The notes beneath the pieces were generated by a model. That model saw nothing but the letters and a program-made list of their open reading frames with translations. It had not been told where the DNA came from and ran no database searches. Positions 34,520 through 43,576 of a stretch of DNA of 64,000 bases are shown here, in pieces (the first letter of the stretch is position 1; each line of letters opens with the position of its first letter). A program made the position numbers and the translations under genes. The DNA comes from Owenweeksia hongkongensis DSM 17368 (GTDB taxonomy: Bacteria; Bacteroidota; Bacteroidia; Flavobacteriales; Schleiferiaceae), in the NCBI RefSeq assembly GCF_000236705.1, contig NC_016599.1, positions 1,860,001 to 1,924,000 of the forward strand, given 5' to 3'.

Positions 34520-35368
34520 GTGAAATTATTTCGATTTATAAAATCTAAGACTCTTTGGGCTAACGTGCTTCTTATCATAGTTGCCTGCGCATTGATATTT
34601 TGGGGTGTGAATAGTTGGTTGAGCAGCTATACCCGCCATGGCGACAATATTGTAGTTCCCAACTTATCCAGAATGGATTATGATGAAGCCGTAACTGCTT
34701 TGGAGCAACGTGAACTTGTTGCCGAAATAATGGATACTTCAGAATTTGACCCGGAGTTTCCGCGTGGCAGCATTATCAATCAATATCCTGAGGATGGGGC
34801 AACTGTAAAAAAAGGCCGCCCTATAAGACTTACGATTAACCCACTCAAGGCTCGTAAAATTGAAATCCCTCAATTGATTGAAAAAACTAAGAGGCGTGCT
34901 ATCTATGACTTGGAGTCAAAAGGTTTTAAAGTAGGCGAACTTACCTATGTACCTTACATCGGAAAAGATGTGGTAGTGGATATTAAGGTAAATGGCCAAT
35001 CGGTAAAAGAAAAAGAGAAATTTGAAAAAGGCACAACTATAGAGTTGGTTTTAGGCCAGGGACTTGGAAACGAGCTTTCGCCAATGCCTTACTTAAGGCA
35101 CCTTGCCTTAGAAGAAGCAAAGCAACTTTTGCTCGAGGCATCTCTTAATTTAGGTTCTGTGATTTATGATGAAGAAATAAAAGACAGCAGCCTAATAGTG
35201 GTATATAACCAACGCCCGGCACCTAGCCTGGAACCAAGTGTTCGCCCAGGTGCAGAAGTAGACATTTGGCTTACTGATGATTATACCAAAATCCCTAATG
35301 ATTCGTTACAGTTTCTTCACCCAGAAATAGCAGATTCCTTAAATAATGCAGCAGCCCCTACTCCATAA
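34520..35368 (+). CDS. PASTA-domain membrane protein
   Basis: A 282-residue protein starting with GTG at 34520. One N-terminal helix (about 13-35, WANVLLIIVACALIFWGV) anchors three periplasmic PASTA domains: about 42-108 (VVPNLSRMDYDEAV), 112-178 and 185-255. PASTA domains normally bind peptidoglycan or beta-lactam-like structures on Ser/Thr kinases and PBPs; here there is no kinase or transpeptidase domain. The next gene overlaps by 23 bases, so translation is coupled. A cell-wall-related role is inferred. Confidence 0.9.
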   Translation: MKLFRFIKSKTLWANVLLIIVACALIFWGVNSWLSSYTRHGDNIVVPNLSRMDYDEAVTALEQRELVAEIMDTSEFDPEFPRGSIINQYPEDGATVKKGRPIRLTINPLKARKIEIPQLIEKTKRRAIYDLESKGFKVGELTYVPYIGKDVVVDIKVNGQSVKEKEKFEKGTTIELVLGQGLGNELSPMPYLRHLALEEAKQLLLEASLNLGSVIYDEEIKDSSLIVVYNQRPAPSLEPSVRPGAEVDIWLTDDYTKIPNDSLQFLHPEIADSLNNAAAPTP

Positions 35369-37187
35369 AATTTTCATCCTATTCATTTTTCTTGGTTCTT
35401 TTAGTGCTTTGGCACAACCCAAGGATCGTCTTAGTGGTTTTTCTAGCCGACCTACAGAAGAAAATGTAGCTCCGTCAAAAAAGAAAACAATGGCACTTTC
35501 ACTTCCGGTGATAGATGATTTTAGTTACGATAGCCACCAACCCAATCCCAATATTTGGCTGGACCAAAATGTGTACGTAAACCAAACGTACTGCACTTCA
35601 CCTATAACCCTTGGGGTAGCTACTTTTGATGGATTAGATAAAGATGGTATTGCTTATGATATTGGTGTTTTTGGAACAGACACCGCAGACATTCTAACTT
35701 CACAGCCCATTGACCTTTCAAGCCCTACTGACTCAGTCTACCTATCCTTTTTCTGGCAAGCGGGTGGCCATGGAGACCTGCCTGAAAACTCGGATTCCTT
35801 AGCATTGTACTTCTATACCCCACAAGCTAGTACCTGGAGCAGCATATGGAGAATTAGTGGAGTGGACACGCTTACACGTTTCAAGCAAGAAATGATTCCC
35901 GTGCCAGTAGCTTATCACAAAGCAGATTTTCAGTTTAGGCTAATAAGCTATGGAGCGCGTGCTGGAGCCTTTGACATGTGGAATATTGATTATGTACGTT
36001 TGGACGATAGCCGAACCATCAATGACACATTGTTTAATGATGTAAGTTTTACTCAACCGTACCCTCCACTTATCAAAACATATGACGCCATGCCTTGGTT
36101 TCATTACGCTTCCAATGTGGTGAATAAGCCCAATGAAAATTTCTTTTACAGAAAAAACAACAATGGAGCAACGCAAAGTATTCAGGTTTGCAGATACGGC
36201 ATTTTCTTAGGACCTACTTTATTGGATGGAAATGTAACAGGATTGATCGACCCCAACCAAGGAGTTTTTAATGCTGAGAACGTATTTAACTGCGCCTACA
36301 ACAATTTCTACCCAAGCCCGGTGCCATCCAACGAGTTTGAAATTACAGCTTTTCAATCCTATGATGGTAGTAACGAAGATCCGGCCACAGAAACAAATGA
36401 TACAATCTGGAGGCATCAGCAATTCAGAAACTACTATTCTTACGATGATGGTAGTGCTGAGCAAGCCTATTTGGTAGATGACAATGCAGGGGGCTTTATG
36501 CTTTCAAGATTTGGAATTGCCCAAGCAGATGACCTGATGGGTTTATACATATACTTCCTGCCCTCGGAGTTTAATATTGAGGATAATCAATTTACCATAG
36601 TAGTATATGAAAGCGACAACGAAGCGCCCGGGAACTTGATTTACGAAAGCGACACCATATACACCCCCCGTTTTACCAGTACTAACTTTCTTCTCCCTTA
36701 CCCTATCAAGAAGGATATCAACTCTGGTGTAAACGTGAGCGGAACTGTATTTGTAGGAATCAAGCAAGTAAAAAACACACCTATTCCTATTGGTTTTGAT
36801 ATGAACAGCAACCTTAATGTGGACAAGATTTTTTATGGCAAACCCAATGATTATTACACCTCTTTTATTGCTGGAAACCTAATGATCCGTCCGTACTTCA
36901 GGTATTTGCCAAATGACTTTGACTTACCCGAAACCACTATTGGAACGGTTGGTGTGAATGTTTTTCCGAATCCGGCAAATCAAGAAATCACAATTGAAAG
37001 CACCGAGCAGAATGATAATTTACAATTTGTGATTTACAATATTTCTGGGCAAGCCGTTCAAAGCGGAAGCGTTAATGGCACGGTACAATTGAACAACCAA
37101 ATAACTTCCGGAATATACCTTTTACAAGTGATTGATGCTTCCGGTAAAAAAGCTCCCTACACCCAAAAGTTGGTGATAGAAAAATAG
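35346..37187 (+). CDS. Secreted protein with T9SS type A sorting domain
   Basis: A 613-residue exported protein: signal peptide to about 23 (HKIFILFIFLGSFSALAQ), a large beta-rich region, and a C-terminal T9SS domain from about 535 (VNVFPNPANQEITIE, VIYNISGQAVQSG, NQITSGIYLLQVIDA, ending KLVIEK). The C-terminal domain directs transport through the type IX system. The central region has no recognised catalytic motif but many acidic Tyr/Asp-rich loops. It overlaps the PASTA gene by 23 bases and ends directly before the pseudouridine synthase gene. Confidence 0.92.
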   Translation: MQQPLLHKIFILFIFLGSFSALAQPKDRLSGFSSRPTEENVAPSKKKTMALSLPVIDDFSYDSHQPNPNIWLDQNVYVNQTYCTSPITLGVATFDGLDKDGIAYDIGVFGTDTADILTSQPIDLSSPTDSVYLSFFWQAGGHGDLPENSDSLALYFYTPQASTWSSIWRISGVDTLTRFKQEMIPVPVAYHKADFQFRLISYGARAGAFDMWNIDYVRLDDSRTINDTLFNDVSFTQPYPPLIKTYDAMPWFHYASNVVNKPNENFFYRKNNNGATQSIQVCRYGIFLGPTLLDGNVTGLIDPNQGVFNAENVFNCAYNNFYPSPVPSNEFEITAFQSYDGSNEDPATETNDTIWRHQQFRNYYSYDDGSAEQAYLVDDNAGGFMLSRFGIAQADDLMGLYIYFLPSEFNIEDNQFTIVVYESDNEAPGNLIYESDTIYTPRFTSTNFLLPYPIKKDINSGVNVSGTVFVGIKQVKNTPIPIGFDMNSNLNVDKIFYGKPNDYYTSFIAGNLMIRPYFRYLPNDFDLPETTIGTVGVNVFPNPANQEITIESTEQNDNLQFVIYNISGQAVQSGSVNGTVQLNNQITSGIYLLQVIDASGKKAPYTQKLVIEK

Positions 37188-38237
37188 ATGATTGAAGAAG
37201 AAGACAAGCTAAGTGATGAGCAAGACAACGAAGAGTTATTTGAACATCATCGATTAGTTGCGGACAAAGGTCAGGCACCACTAAGGGTTGACAAGTTTTT
37301 ACATAATTTATTACCTAATACTTCCCGAAACAAAATACAGCAGGCCGCTTCTGCGGGGAATATTCATGTAAATGGAAACGTAATAAAGAGCAACTATAAG
37401 GTAAAGGCCATGGATGTGGTTCAGGTAGTGTTATCGTACCCTCCGCGCGAAGTAGAGCTTATTCCGCAAAACATGGACCTGGACATTTTATATGAAGATG
37501 AACAGGTAATTGTGCTAAACAAAACCGCTGGCGTGGTAGTACACCCTGGCTATGGCAATTATGATGGCACTTTGGTAAATGGACTTATCTACCATTTCAA
37601 AAACCTTCCGGGTAAAGATGAAACACGACCAGGCCTAGTGCACCGACTGGACAAAGACACCAGTGGTATCATGGTGATTGCCAAAGATGAAATGTCATTA
37701 GCACACCTTGCTAAGCAATTTTTTGACCGCACCACAAGCCGTAGATATCACGCACTGGTATGGGGTGATGTAAAAGAATATGAGGGCACTATAATAGGCC
37801 ACATTGGCCGCAGCAAAAAAAATCGCAAAGTATTTAGTGTATACGAAGACGAAAGCGAAGGAAAACATGCTATAACACACTACAAAGTATTGCAAAGATT
37901 TGGCTATACTACTTTGGTAGAATGCAGGTTGGAAACCGGAAGGACTCACCAAATCCGTGTGCATATGAAGCACTTAGGTCACCCTCTTTTTAATGACAAA
38001 GAATATGGTGGAAGTTCGATTTTAAAAGGAACCACCTTTACCAAATACAAGCAGTTTGTAGACAATTGCCTTGCTACTTGTCCAAGACAAGCGCTTCATG
38101 CAAAAACCTTAGGTTTTACCCATCCAAAAACTGGCGAGGAAATGTCATTCAACTCAGAACTTCCCGAAGACATGGCTGCACTTATCGGTAAATGGGAAAA
38201 TTACGCCAAACACAAACTGGCAGACGGGGAAGAGTAA
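37188..38237 (+). CDS. rluD: Ribosomal large-subunit pseudouridine synthase, RluA family
   Basis: A 349-residue enzyme. An S4 RNA-binding domain (about 25-85, LRVDKFLHNLLPNTSRNKIQ) precedes the RluA catalytic domain. The catalytic Asp is in GLVHRLDKDTSGIMVIAK, and ECRLETGRTHQIRVHM is the second family motif. The S4 plus RluA organisation is that of RluD/RluC, which modify 23S rRNA uridines; RluD is the better guess. It starts immediately after the T9SS protein stop, so it belongs to that operon. Confidence 0.92.
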   Translation: MIEEEDKLSDEQDNEELFEHHRLVADKGQAPLRVDKFLHNLLPNTSRNKIQQAASAGNIHVNGNVIKSNYKVKAMDVVQVVLSYPPREVELIPQNMDLDILYEDEQVIVLNKTAGVVVHPGYGNYDGTLVNGLIYHFKNLPGKDETRPGLVHRLDKDTSGIMVIAKDEMSLAHLAKQFFDRTTSRRYHALVWGDVKEYEGTIIGHIGRSKKNRKVFSVYEDESEGKHAITHYKVLQRFGYTTLVECRLETGRTHQIRVHMKHLGHPLFNDKEYGGSSILKGTTFTKYKQFVDNCLATCPRQALHAKTLGFTHPKTGEEMSFNSELPEDMAALIGKWENYAKHKLADGEE

Positions 38238-38278
38238 AGCACTAGAGTTTTACAGGCAAGGTTTTTGTATAATTGTAT

Positions 38279-39419
38279 ATGCCTAAAATGAAGCACCTTA
38301 AAATACATATTGTACTGTTACTTTGTGTAGCAATTTTTACGCTTTCGCAATGTAAGCCAGAACCTAAGGAAAGTAACCCTCCTACAAGTGTTGGAACCCC
38401 AGCTCCCATCACCCCTCCGGTTGGTTTCCCCGCAATGAATATTCCAGCAGATAATCCGCAAACGGTAGAAGGCGTGGAGCTAGGCCGCCACTTGTTTTAC
38501 GACAAAAAATTATCTGCTGACTTAACTATTAGCTGCGCCACCTGCCATGAGCAGTTCCGAGCATTTTCTGATGTCGATCAGGTGTCTACTGGTGTAAACG
38601 GAAAGATTGGCAGACGCCAAGCCATGGCACTTTTCAATTTAGTATTTCAAGAAGAATTCTTTTGGGATGGACGTGCTCAAAGTTTGGAAGAACAATCGCT
38701 CCACCCTATTGTAGATCCAGTAGAAATGGATAATACCCTAACTGTGGTTATAAGTAGGTTGGAGGCTGATAGCGCGTACCCAAGTATGTTTAAAGCTGCA
38801 TTTGGAGACACTAAAATCAATGAAGAAAGAATTGGTAAAGCTATTGCTCAGTTTGAAAGAACTATGATATCTGCTAAATAGTGAGTTTGACAGAGTGAAG
38901 CGCCTAAGTGGTAATATAAATGCTCCTTTTATCGAAGACCCAAATACCTCTGGTTCTAAAAATAATGGCTTCTTGATTTTCACCACCGAGCGAGGTGATT
39001 GCTTCCATTGCCACTCTGTAGATAAAGATGGCGCCTATCTTGGTGGAGGCTTTGGCCAAGATTTGCAATTTTTAAACAATGGTCTTAAAACGGATTACTC
39101 CAATGATGAAGGCCGCAAAGAGTTTACAAATCAAGCCAGTGACTGGGGAAAATTCAAAGTACCAAGCGTTAGAAACATAGAATGGTCATTTCCTTATATG
39201 CATGATGGTAGCATTCCAAACTTAGACAGCCTTATCGGCTTCTATAACTTTGGTGGCTTTGATAATGGAAATACTGATCCCAACATGAAATTTGCTGGGA
39301 ATGATAATGGCACTCGTAACTTTACTACTCAAGAAATTCAGGACTTAAAGGAGTTTTTAAGAACACTTACGGACTATGACTTTCTAGAAGATCCTCGCTT
39401 TTCGGATCCTTTTGAGTAA
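38279..39419 (+). pseudogene. Frameshifted MauG-like cytochrome c peroxidase
   Basis: Two frames together encode one diheme peroxidase-like lipoprotein (signal ending FTLSQC). The first ends at a TAG at 38879-38881 and the second continues from there. The break is one extra A in GCTAAATAG (38876-38878): removing it gives ...SANSEFDRVKRLSG, matching the intact neighbour at 39432-40577. The first heme motif CATCH lies in the upstream fragment and the second, CFHCH, downstream. The rest of both parts is well preserved, so the break is recent, an assembly/sequencing error, or bypassed. It is in tandem with the intact copy 12 bases downstream. Confidence 0.8.
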
Positions 39420-39431
39420 AACCTTCCCTTG

Positions 39432-40577
39432 ATGCAGCAAAAACATTCTTCAACAATCTGGAAGCTTTTCCTTTTGGCAATTCTAAGCATAGGACTATAC
39501 CAATGTAAAAAACCAGAAGACCAAAGCTCTCCAGTAATGTTTGGCACTCCTCAGCCATTAGAGATTCCCAAAGGTTTTCCCAGAACAAACGTTCCCGCTG
39601 ATAATCCTCAAACAATTGAAGGTGTAGAGCTCGGCCGGCATTTGTTTTATGACAAAAGATTATCAGCTGACCTTACCCAGAGCTGTGCTTCTTGCCATGC
39701 TCAGCATCGCGCTTTTTCGGATGTAACACTTGACCCGACCTCCACAGGAGTGGATGGAATCAAAGGAAGACGAAATTCCATGGCTTTATTCAACCTGGCT
39801 TTTCAGGAGAAATTTTTTTGGGATGGTCGTGCCCAAAGTTTAGAAGAGCAGTCTTTACATCCTATTGAAGATCCGCTGGAATTGAATGTGAAATTGGAAA
39901 CCGTAATAGCCCGACTGGAAGCTGACACTGCTTATCCAGAAATGTTTGCAGCCGCTTTTGGTGATAATAAAATATCCAAGAAAAGAATTGGAAAAGCTAT
40001 TGCGCAATTTGAGCGAACTATGATTTCAGCCAATAGCGAGTTTGACAAAGTAAAACGTATTAGTGGAAATATAGACGCCCCATTTATAGAAGATGCTTCT
40101 ACCCCTGGCTCAAAAAACAATGGGTGGCTATTATTTAAAGGTACAACTGGCGACTGTTTTCATTGCCATTCTATTGAGGCAGATGGTGCGTTTCTTGGCG
40201 GTAGTTTTGGTGTCAATAATCAGTTTAGAAATAACGGATTAAAAATGAAGTACCGAGGTGATCTTGGAAGACAGGGGGTGACAAACGAACCTTCAGACTT
40301 TGGCAAATTCAAGGTGCCAAGTGTAAGAAACTCCGAGCGAACTGCCCCATTCATGCATGATGGAAGCGTTCCTAGTCTTGACAGTGTGATCCGCTTTTAC
40401 AGTTTTGGAGGCTTCTCTAATGGAAACACAGACCCCCAAATGGATTTTGCTGGTGATGCAAAAGGAACACGAAACCTTTCGGAGGAGCAAATTGACGATT
40501 TAGAAGAATTTCTAAAAACCCTTACCGACTGGGAATTTCTTGAAGACCCACGTTTTTCTGATCCTTTTGCTGAATAA
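39432..40577 (+). CDS. MauG-like diheme cytochrome c peroxidase lipoprotein
   Basis: A 381-residue lipoprotein (signal ending IGLYQC). Two c-type heme motifs are present: CASCH near 78 and CFHCH near 240. The peroxidase core has GVELGRHLFYDKRLS, FWDGRAQSLEEQSLHPI and VPSVRNSERTAPFMHDGS. It should reduce hydrogen peroxide with electrons from periplasmic carriers, or oxidise a partner protein as in MauG. The start is taken at ATG 39432; TTG at 39429 is in frame. It is the intact tandem paralogue of 38279-39419 and converges on rsmG with one base between stops. Confidence 0.93.
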   Translation: MQQKHSSTIWKLFLLAILSIGLYQCKKPEDQSSPVMFGTPQPLEIPKGFPRTNVPADNPQTIEGVELGRHLFYDKRLSADLTQSCASCHAQHRAFSDVTLDPTSTGVDGIKGRRNSMALFNLAFQEKFFWDGRAQSLEEQSLHPIEDPLELNVKLETVIARLEADTAYPEMFAAAFGDNKISKKRIGKAIAQFERTMISANSEFDKVKRISGNIDAPFIEDASTPGSKNNGWLLFKGTTGDCFHCHSIEADGAFLGGSFGVNNQFRNNGLKMKYRGDLGRQGVTNEPSDFGKFKVPSVRNSERTAPFMHDGSVPSLDSVIRFYSFGGFSNGNTDPQMDFAGDAKGTRNLSEEQIDDLEEFLKTLTDWEFLEDPRFSDPFAE

Positions 40578-40578
40578 G

Positions 40579-41205
40579 CTACAAGGGTGACGAAACCCTT
40601 ACTATTTTCTTGGTTTCAAAAAACTCTTCTTCAAAAAAATCAGGTAGTTCATAAATCTTCGTCCTTCTTACCATTTTCAATTCTTCGGTAAGATCTCCAC
40701 CTTTTAGGTACCAAATTGCAGGTTGTAATTGAACATCTTTGGATGGCATTTTTAGCTTCTTCTTTACCCAATTTATAAAAGCCGGCATTTGCGTTACTGC
40801 TCTACTTACAATATGATCAAACGGGCCTTTTACACTTTCGGCACGCCCATGAATAGCCGTAACGTTTTGTAATCCCAATGCCTGACTCACTTCTTTTACC
40901 ACCAATATTTTTTTACCAATGGAATCCACCAAGGTAAATTCACAGTGAGGAAACATTATGGCCAAAGGAATTCCGGGGAAACCGCCACCTGTACCTACGT
41001 CCATTATTTTAGAGCCAAACTCAAAATTGGCAACCTTGGCTATAGCCAAAGAATGAAGCACGTGACGCTCAAAAAACTGATCCATATCCTTGCGGCTAAT
41101 CACATTTATTTTAGCATTCCACTCTTCGTAAAGGCCTTTTAGTGCTTCCAATTTTTCATACTGATCTGCTTTTAGCGCTGGGAAATATTTTTTGATCAAC
41201 TCCAT
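40579..41205 (-). CDS. rsmG: 16S rRNA (guanine-527-N7) methyltransferase
   Basis: About 208 residues from the ATG at 41205; a TTG upstream at 41214 is less likely. Family motifs are VISRKDMDQFFERHVLHSLAIAK, IMDVGTGGGFPGIPLAIMFP (SAM motif I), LVDSIGKKILVV, and VSRAVTQMPAFINW. RsmG methylates G527 of 16S rRNA, and loss of it gives low-level streptomycin resistance in other bacteria. The start lies three bases from the GT2 stop. A hairpin at 40583-40600 in the 3' end may help terminate. Confidence 0.95.
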   Translation of the reverse strand: MELIKKYFPALKADQYEKLEALKGLYEEWNAKINVISRKDMDQFFERHVLHSLAIAKVANFEFGSKIMDVGTGGGFPGIPLAIMFPHCEFTLVDSIGKKILVVKEVSQALGLQNVTAIHGRAESVKGPFDHIVSRAVTQMPAFINWVKKKLKMPSKDVQLQPAIWYLKGGDLTEELKMVRRTKIYELPDFFEEEFFETKKIVRVSSPL

Positions 41206-41207
41206 TT

Positions 41208-42299
41208 TTACCAATCTTTTGAGTTTCCGAATATCTTGTTTTGAAAATGTACCGCTGCCAACAAAACCACTACAAGTGGCTCCATTAAAATAAACAATAC
41301 AGGGGCTTTATTCTGTTTTATGCGGCTTGCAAAAGGTGCCATCGTAATTATCTGCAAAAATAACTTAGCCAATAATAGGAGGAAGAAAATACCCGTATGC
41401 CCATGAAAAAAGAACACGGGCAACAACAGCAAATAAAATAACATTTGCGACAAGCCAAAAATTCCAAGAAATATAGCTGATCTACTTTTATAATGGTATG
41501 AGGTAGAAAGATGCCTCCGTTTTTGTTGCCACCAATCTTTAAAGGTTGCTGGTGCATCTGAATAGGTAAATGCTTCAGGATTCATATTAATAGCAACATT
41601 TGAAGCCGTTGCCACTTCACCTATCAGCAAATCATCATCGCCAGAAGGAAGCTTGAGGTGTGCCTTCATCTTTGATGACCTTTCAAAAACACTTTTGGCA
41701 TAAGCCATGTTTCTTCCTACTCCCATGTATGGCATTCCTGCTTTTGCAAAAGATAAATATTGTTGTGCTGTTAAAAATGTTTCCCAGCGAGTGAGCCAAC
41801 CCGCCAGGTTATTTTTAAAATAATAAGGACTCACCCCAAGCACAATGTCTTTGTAAGAAAAATAAGAGACCGTACTGCTTAACCAATTTTCGCTTGCTGG
41901 CTTGCAATCTGCATCTGTGAAAACTATGTGTTCAAAAGCAGCATTTTCAATACCAAAAATTAAAGCTTCCTTTTTACCTCTACCTATTTTTTCTTTGGTA
42001 AAATTCAAGGTTCTTAGGTTGGGATATTTCTGCGAAAGCTCTTCAATAAGTTGCAAGGTTCCATCCGTGCTATGGTCATTCACTACCAGAACCTCAAATT
42101 GCTCGTATCTCTGTGAAAGCACAATAGGAAGATTTTCTCTCAGGTTTTCTTTCTCATTGTGGGCGCATATGATGATGCTAACAGGGCTTAGAAAGTCGCG
42201 TAGCTTAACCTTATGAAAAAGCAAACGACTATGAAAAAACAAATAGTGCAGAATTAAGTAAACCGCAGCAGCTGCCCATATATAGAATAAAATTTCCAC
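41208..42299 (-). CDS. Membrane glycosyltransferase family 2
   Basis: A 363-residue protein. An N-terminal helix (ILFYIWAAAAVYLILHYLFF) precedes a GT-A domain: SIIICAHNEKENLRENLPIVL opens the nucleotide-sugar site, VVNDHSTDGT and the metal-binding D-x-D-like FTDADCKPAS follow, and the product-site WWQQKRRHLSTSYHYK is the typical Q/R-x-x-R-W-like motif. Three helices follow in the C-terminal part. Acceptor and sugar are unknown. It is adjacent to rsmG, which suggests no polysaccharide role by context. Confidence 0.88.
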   Translation of the reverse strand: MEILFYIWAAAAVYLILHYLFFHSRLLFHKVKLRDFLSPVSIIICAHNEKENLRENLPIVLSQRYEQFEVLVVNDHSTDGTLQLIEELSQKYPNLRTLNFTKEKIGRGKKEALIFGIENAAFEHIVFTDADCKPASENWLSSTVSYFSYKDIVLGVSPYYFKNNLAGWLTRWETFLTAQQYLSFAKAGMPYMGVGRNMAYAKSVFERSSKMKAHLKLPSGDDDLLIGEVATASNVAINMNPEAFTYSDAPATFKDWWQQKRRHLSTSYHYKSRSAIFLGIFGLSQMLFYLLLLPVFFFHGHTGIFFLLLLAKLFLQIITMAPFASRIKQNKAPVLFILMEPLVVVLLAAVHFQNKIFGNSKDW

Positions 42300-42380
42300 G
42301 GGCCAAAGGTAATAGCTTATGCTGAGCTATAGGTGATAATCTTAGTCAGAAAGCAGTATTACCAAAAGGTATTGAAAGCT

Positions 42381-42388
42381 TACTTTTG
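42381..42388 (+). promoter_or_regulatory. Candidate -7 element upstream of tgt
   Basis: TACTTTTG matches TAnnTTTG and lies 54 bases before the chosen tgt start. No clear -33 TTG was found. Confidence 0.35.
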
Positions 42389-42442
42389 CGGGCTTGTATT
42401 ATGATTTTCGGGTCAACCGAGAATAATTGGAAAACAACATTT

Positions 42443-43573
42443 ATGAATTTTGAACTAAAGGCACAGGACAGTAAAAGTAAGGCAAGAGCAGGTGTATTGA
42501 CTACCGCTCATGGCGAAATACAAACGCCAATTTTTATGCCTGTGGGCACTGTGGCTTCTGTAAAAGCTGTGCATCAGCGCGAGCTAAAAGAAGATATAAA
42601 AGCTCAGATCATTTTAGGAAACACCTACCACCTTTATCTACGCCCGGGTACAGATATAATAAATGGCGCTGGTGGCTTGCACAAGTTCATGAATTGGGAC
42701 CGTCCGATACTCACTGACAGCGGTGGTTATCAGGTTTACAGCTTATCAAATAACAATAAAATCACCGAAGAAGGTGTGAAGTTTAAATCACACATTGATG
42801 GATCTCGCCATTTCTTTAGCCCCGAAAAATCTATGGAAATTCAGCGCAATATTGGCGCTGACATTATCATGGCTTTTGACGAGTGCCCACCATACCCGAG
42901 CACTTACGAGTATGCCAAAAACAGCATGGACATGACACACCGCTGGCTGCAGCGCTGTATTGATTGGCTTAAAGAAAACCCTGAACTATACGGTTTTGAG
43001 CAAAGTCTTTTCCCAATCGTTCAAGGTTCTACATATAATGATTTAAGGAAAGAATCTGCCGAAACCATTGCTTCGCATCCTTGCGATGGGTATGCGATTG
43101 GCGGTTTATCTGTTGGCGAACCACACGATGAAATGTACGCCATGAGCGATTTGGTATGCAGCTATCTCCCTGAAGATAAACCTCGATATCTCATGGGCGT
43201 GGGGACTCCAGCCAATATTTTGGAAAACATTGCCCTTGGCGTAGATATGTTTGATTGCGTAATGCCAACCCGTAACGGTAGAAATGGAATGATTTTTACC
43301 AGCGAAGGGATTATCAATATCAAAAATAAAAAGTGGGAGAGAGATTTTTCTCCTCTTGACCCTAATGGAACTTCATTTGTAGATAGCGATTACTCAAAAG
43401 CCTATTTACGCCATTTGTTTGCTGCCAATGAATATCTTGGCAGGCAAATTGCTTCGTTGCACAATCTTAGATTTTACCTTTGGTTGGTAAATGAAGCCCG
43501 CGAAAAAATTATCGATGGCACTTTTGCCAGCTGGAAAAATGTGATGGTAGAAAAACTTCAAACACGCCTCTAA
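42443..43573 (+). CDS. tgt: Queuine/guanine tRNA-ribosyltransferase
   Basis: About 376 residues from ATG 42443; the longer frame upstream adds residues not seen in the family. Tgt exchanges G34 for preQ1 in tRNAs with GUN anticodons. Catalytic residues are in ILTDSGGYQVYSL (Asp) and DMFDCVMPTRNGRNG (nucleophile Asp). The zinc-binding C-x-C-x2-C before YLRHL is absent: the region reads DPNGTSFVDSDYSKAYLRHLF, with no Cys. The His in SLHNLRFY is retained. The stop is in the same frame as the following permease gene. It is otherwise full length and should be functional, perhaps without the metal. Confidence 0.93.
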   Translation: MNFELKAQDSKSKARAGVLTTAHGEIQTPIFMPVGTVASVKAVHQRELKEDIKAQIILGNTYHLYLRPGTDIINGAGGLHKFMNWDRPILTDSGGYQVYSLSNNNKITEEGVKFKSHIDGSRHFFSPEKSMEIQRNIGADIIMAFDECPPYPSTYEYAKNSMDMTHRWLQRCIDWLKENPELYGFEQSLFPIVQGSTYNDLRKESAETIASHPCDGYAIGGLSVGEPHDEMYAMSDLVCSYLPEDKPRYLMGVGTPANILENIALGVDMFDCVMPTRNGRNGMIFTSEGIINIKNKKWERDFSPLDPNGTSFVDSDYSKAYLRHLFAANEYLGRQIASLHNLRFYLWLVNEAREKIIDGTFASWKNVMVEKLQTRL

Positions 43574-43576
43574 GCT

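Noticed and set aside
38860-38900. Programmed frameshifting in the first MauG-like gene
   Set aside because: The run is only three A residues (A-A-A-T), without the usual heptamer slip site or a clear downstream stimulatory structure.
40583-40600. Hairpin AAGGGT/ACCCTT at the rsmG 3' end as a separate terminator feature
   Set aside because: It is within the coding end with only a short T-containing run; it may help termination but is too weak to list.
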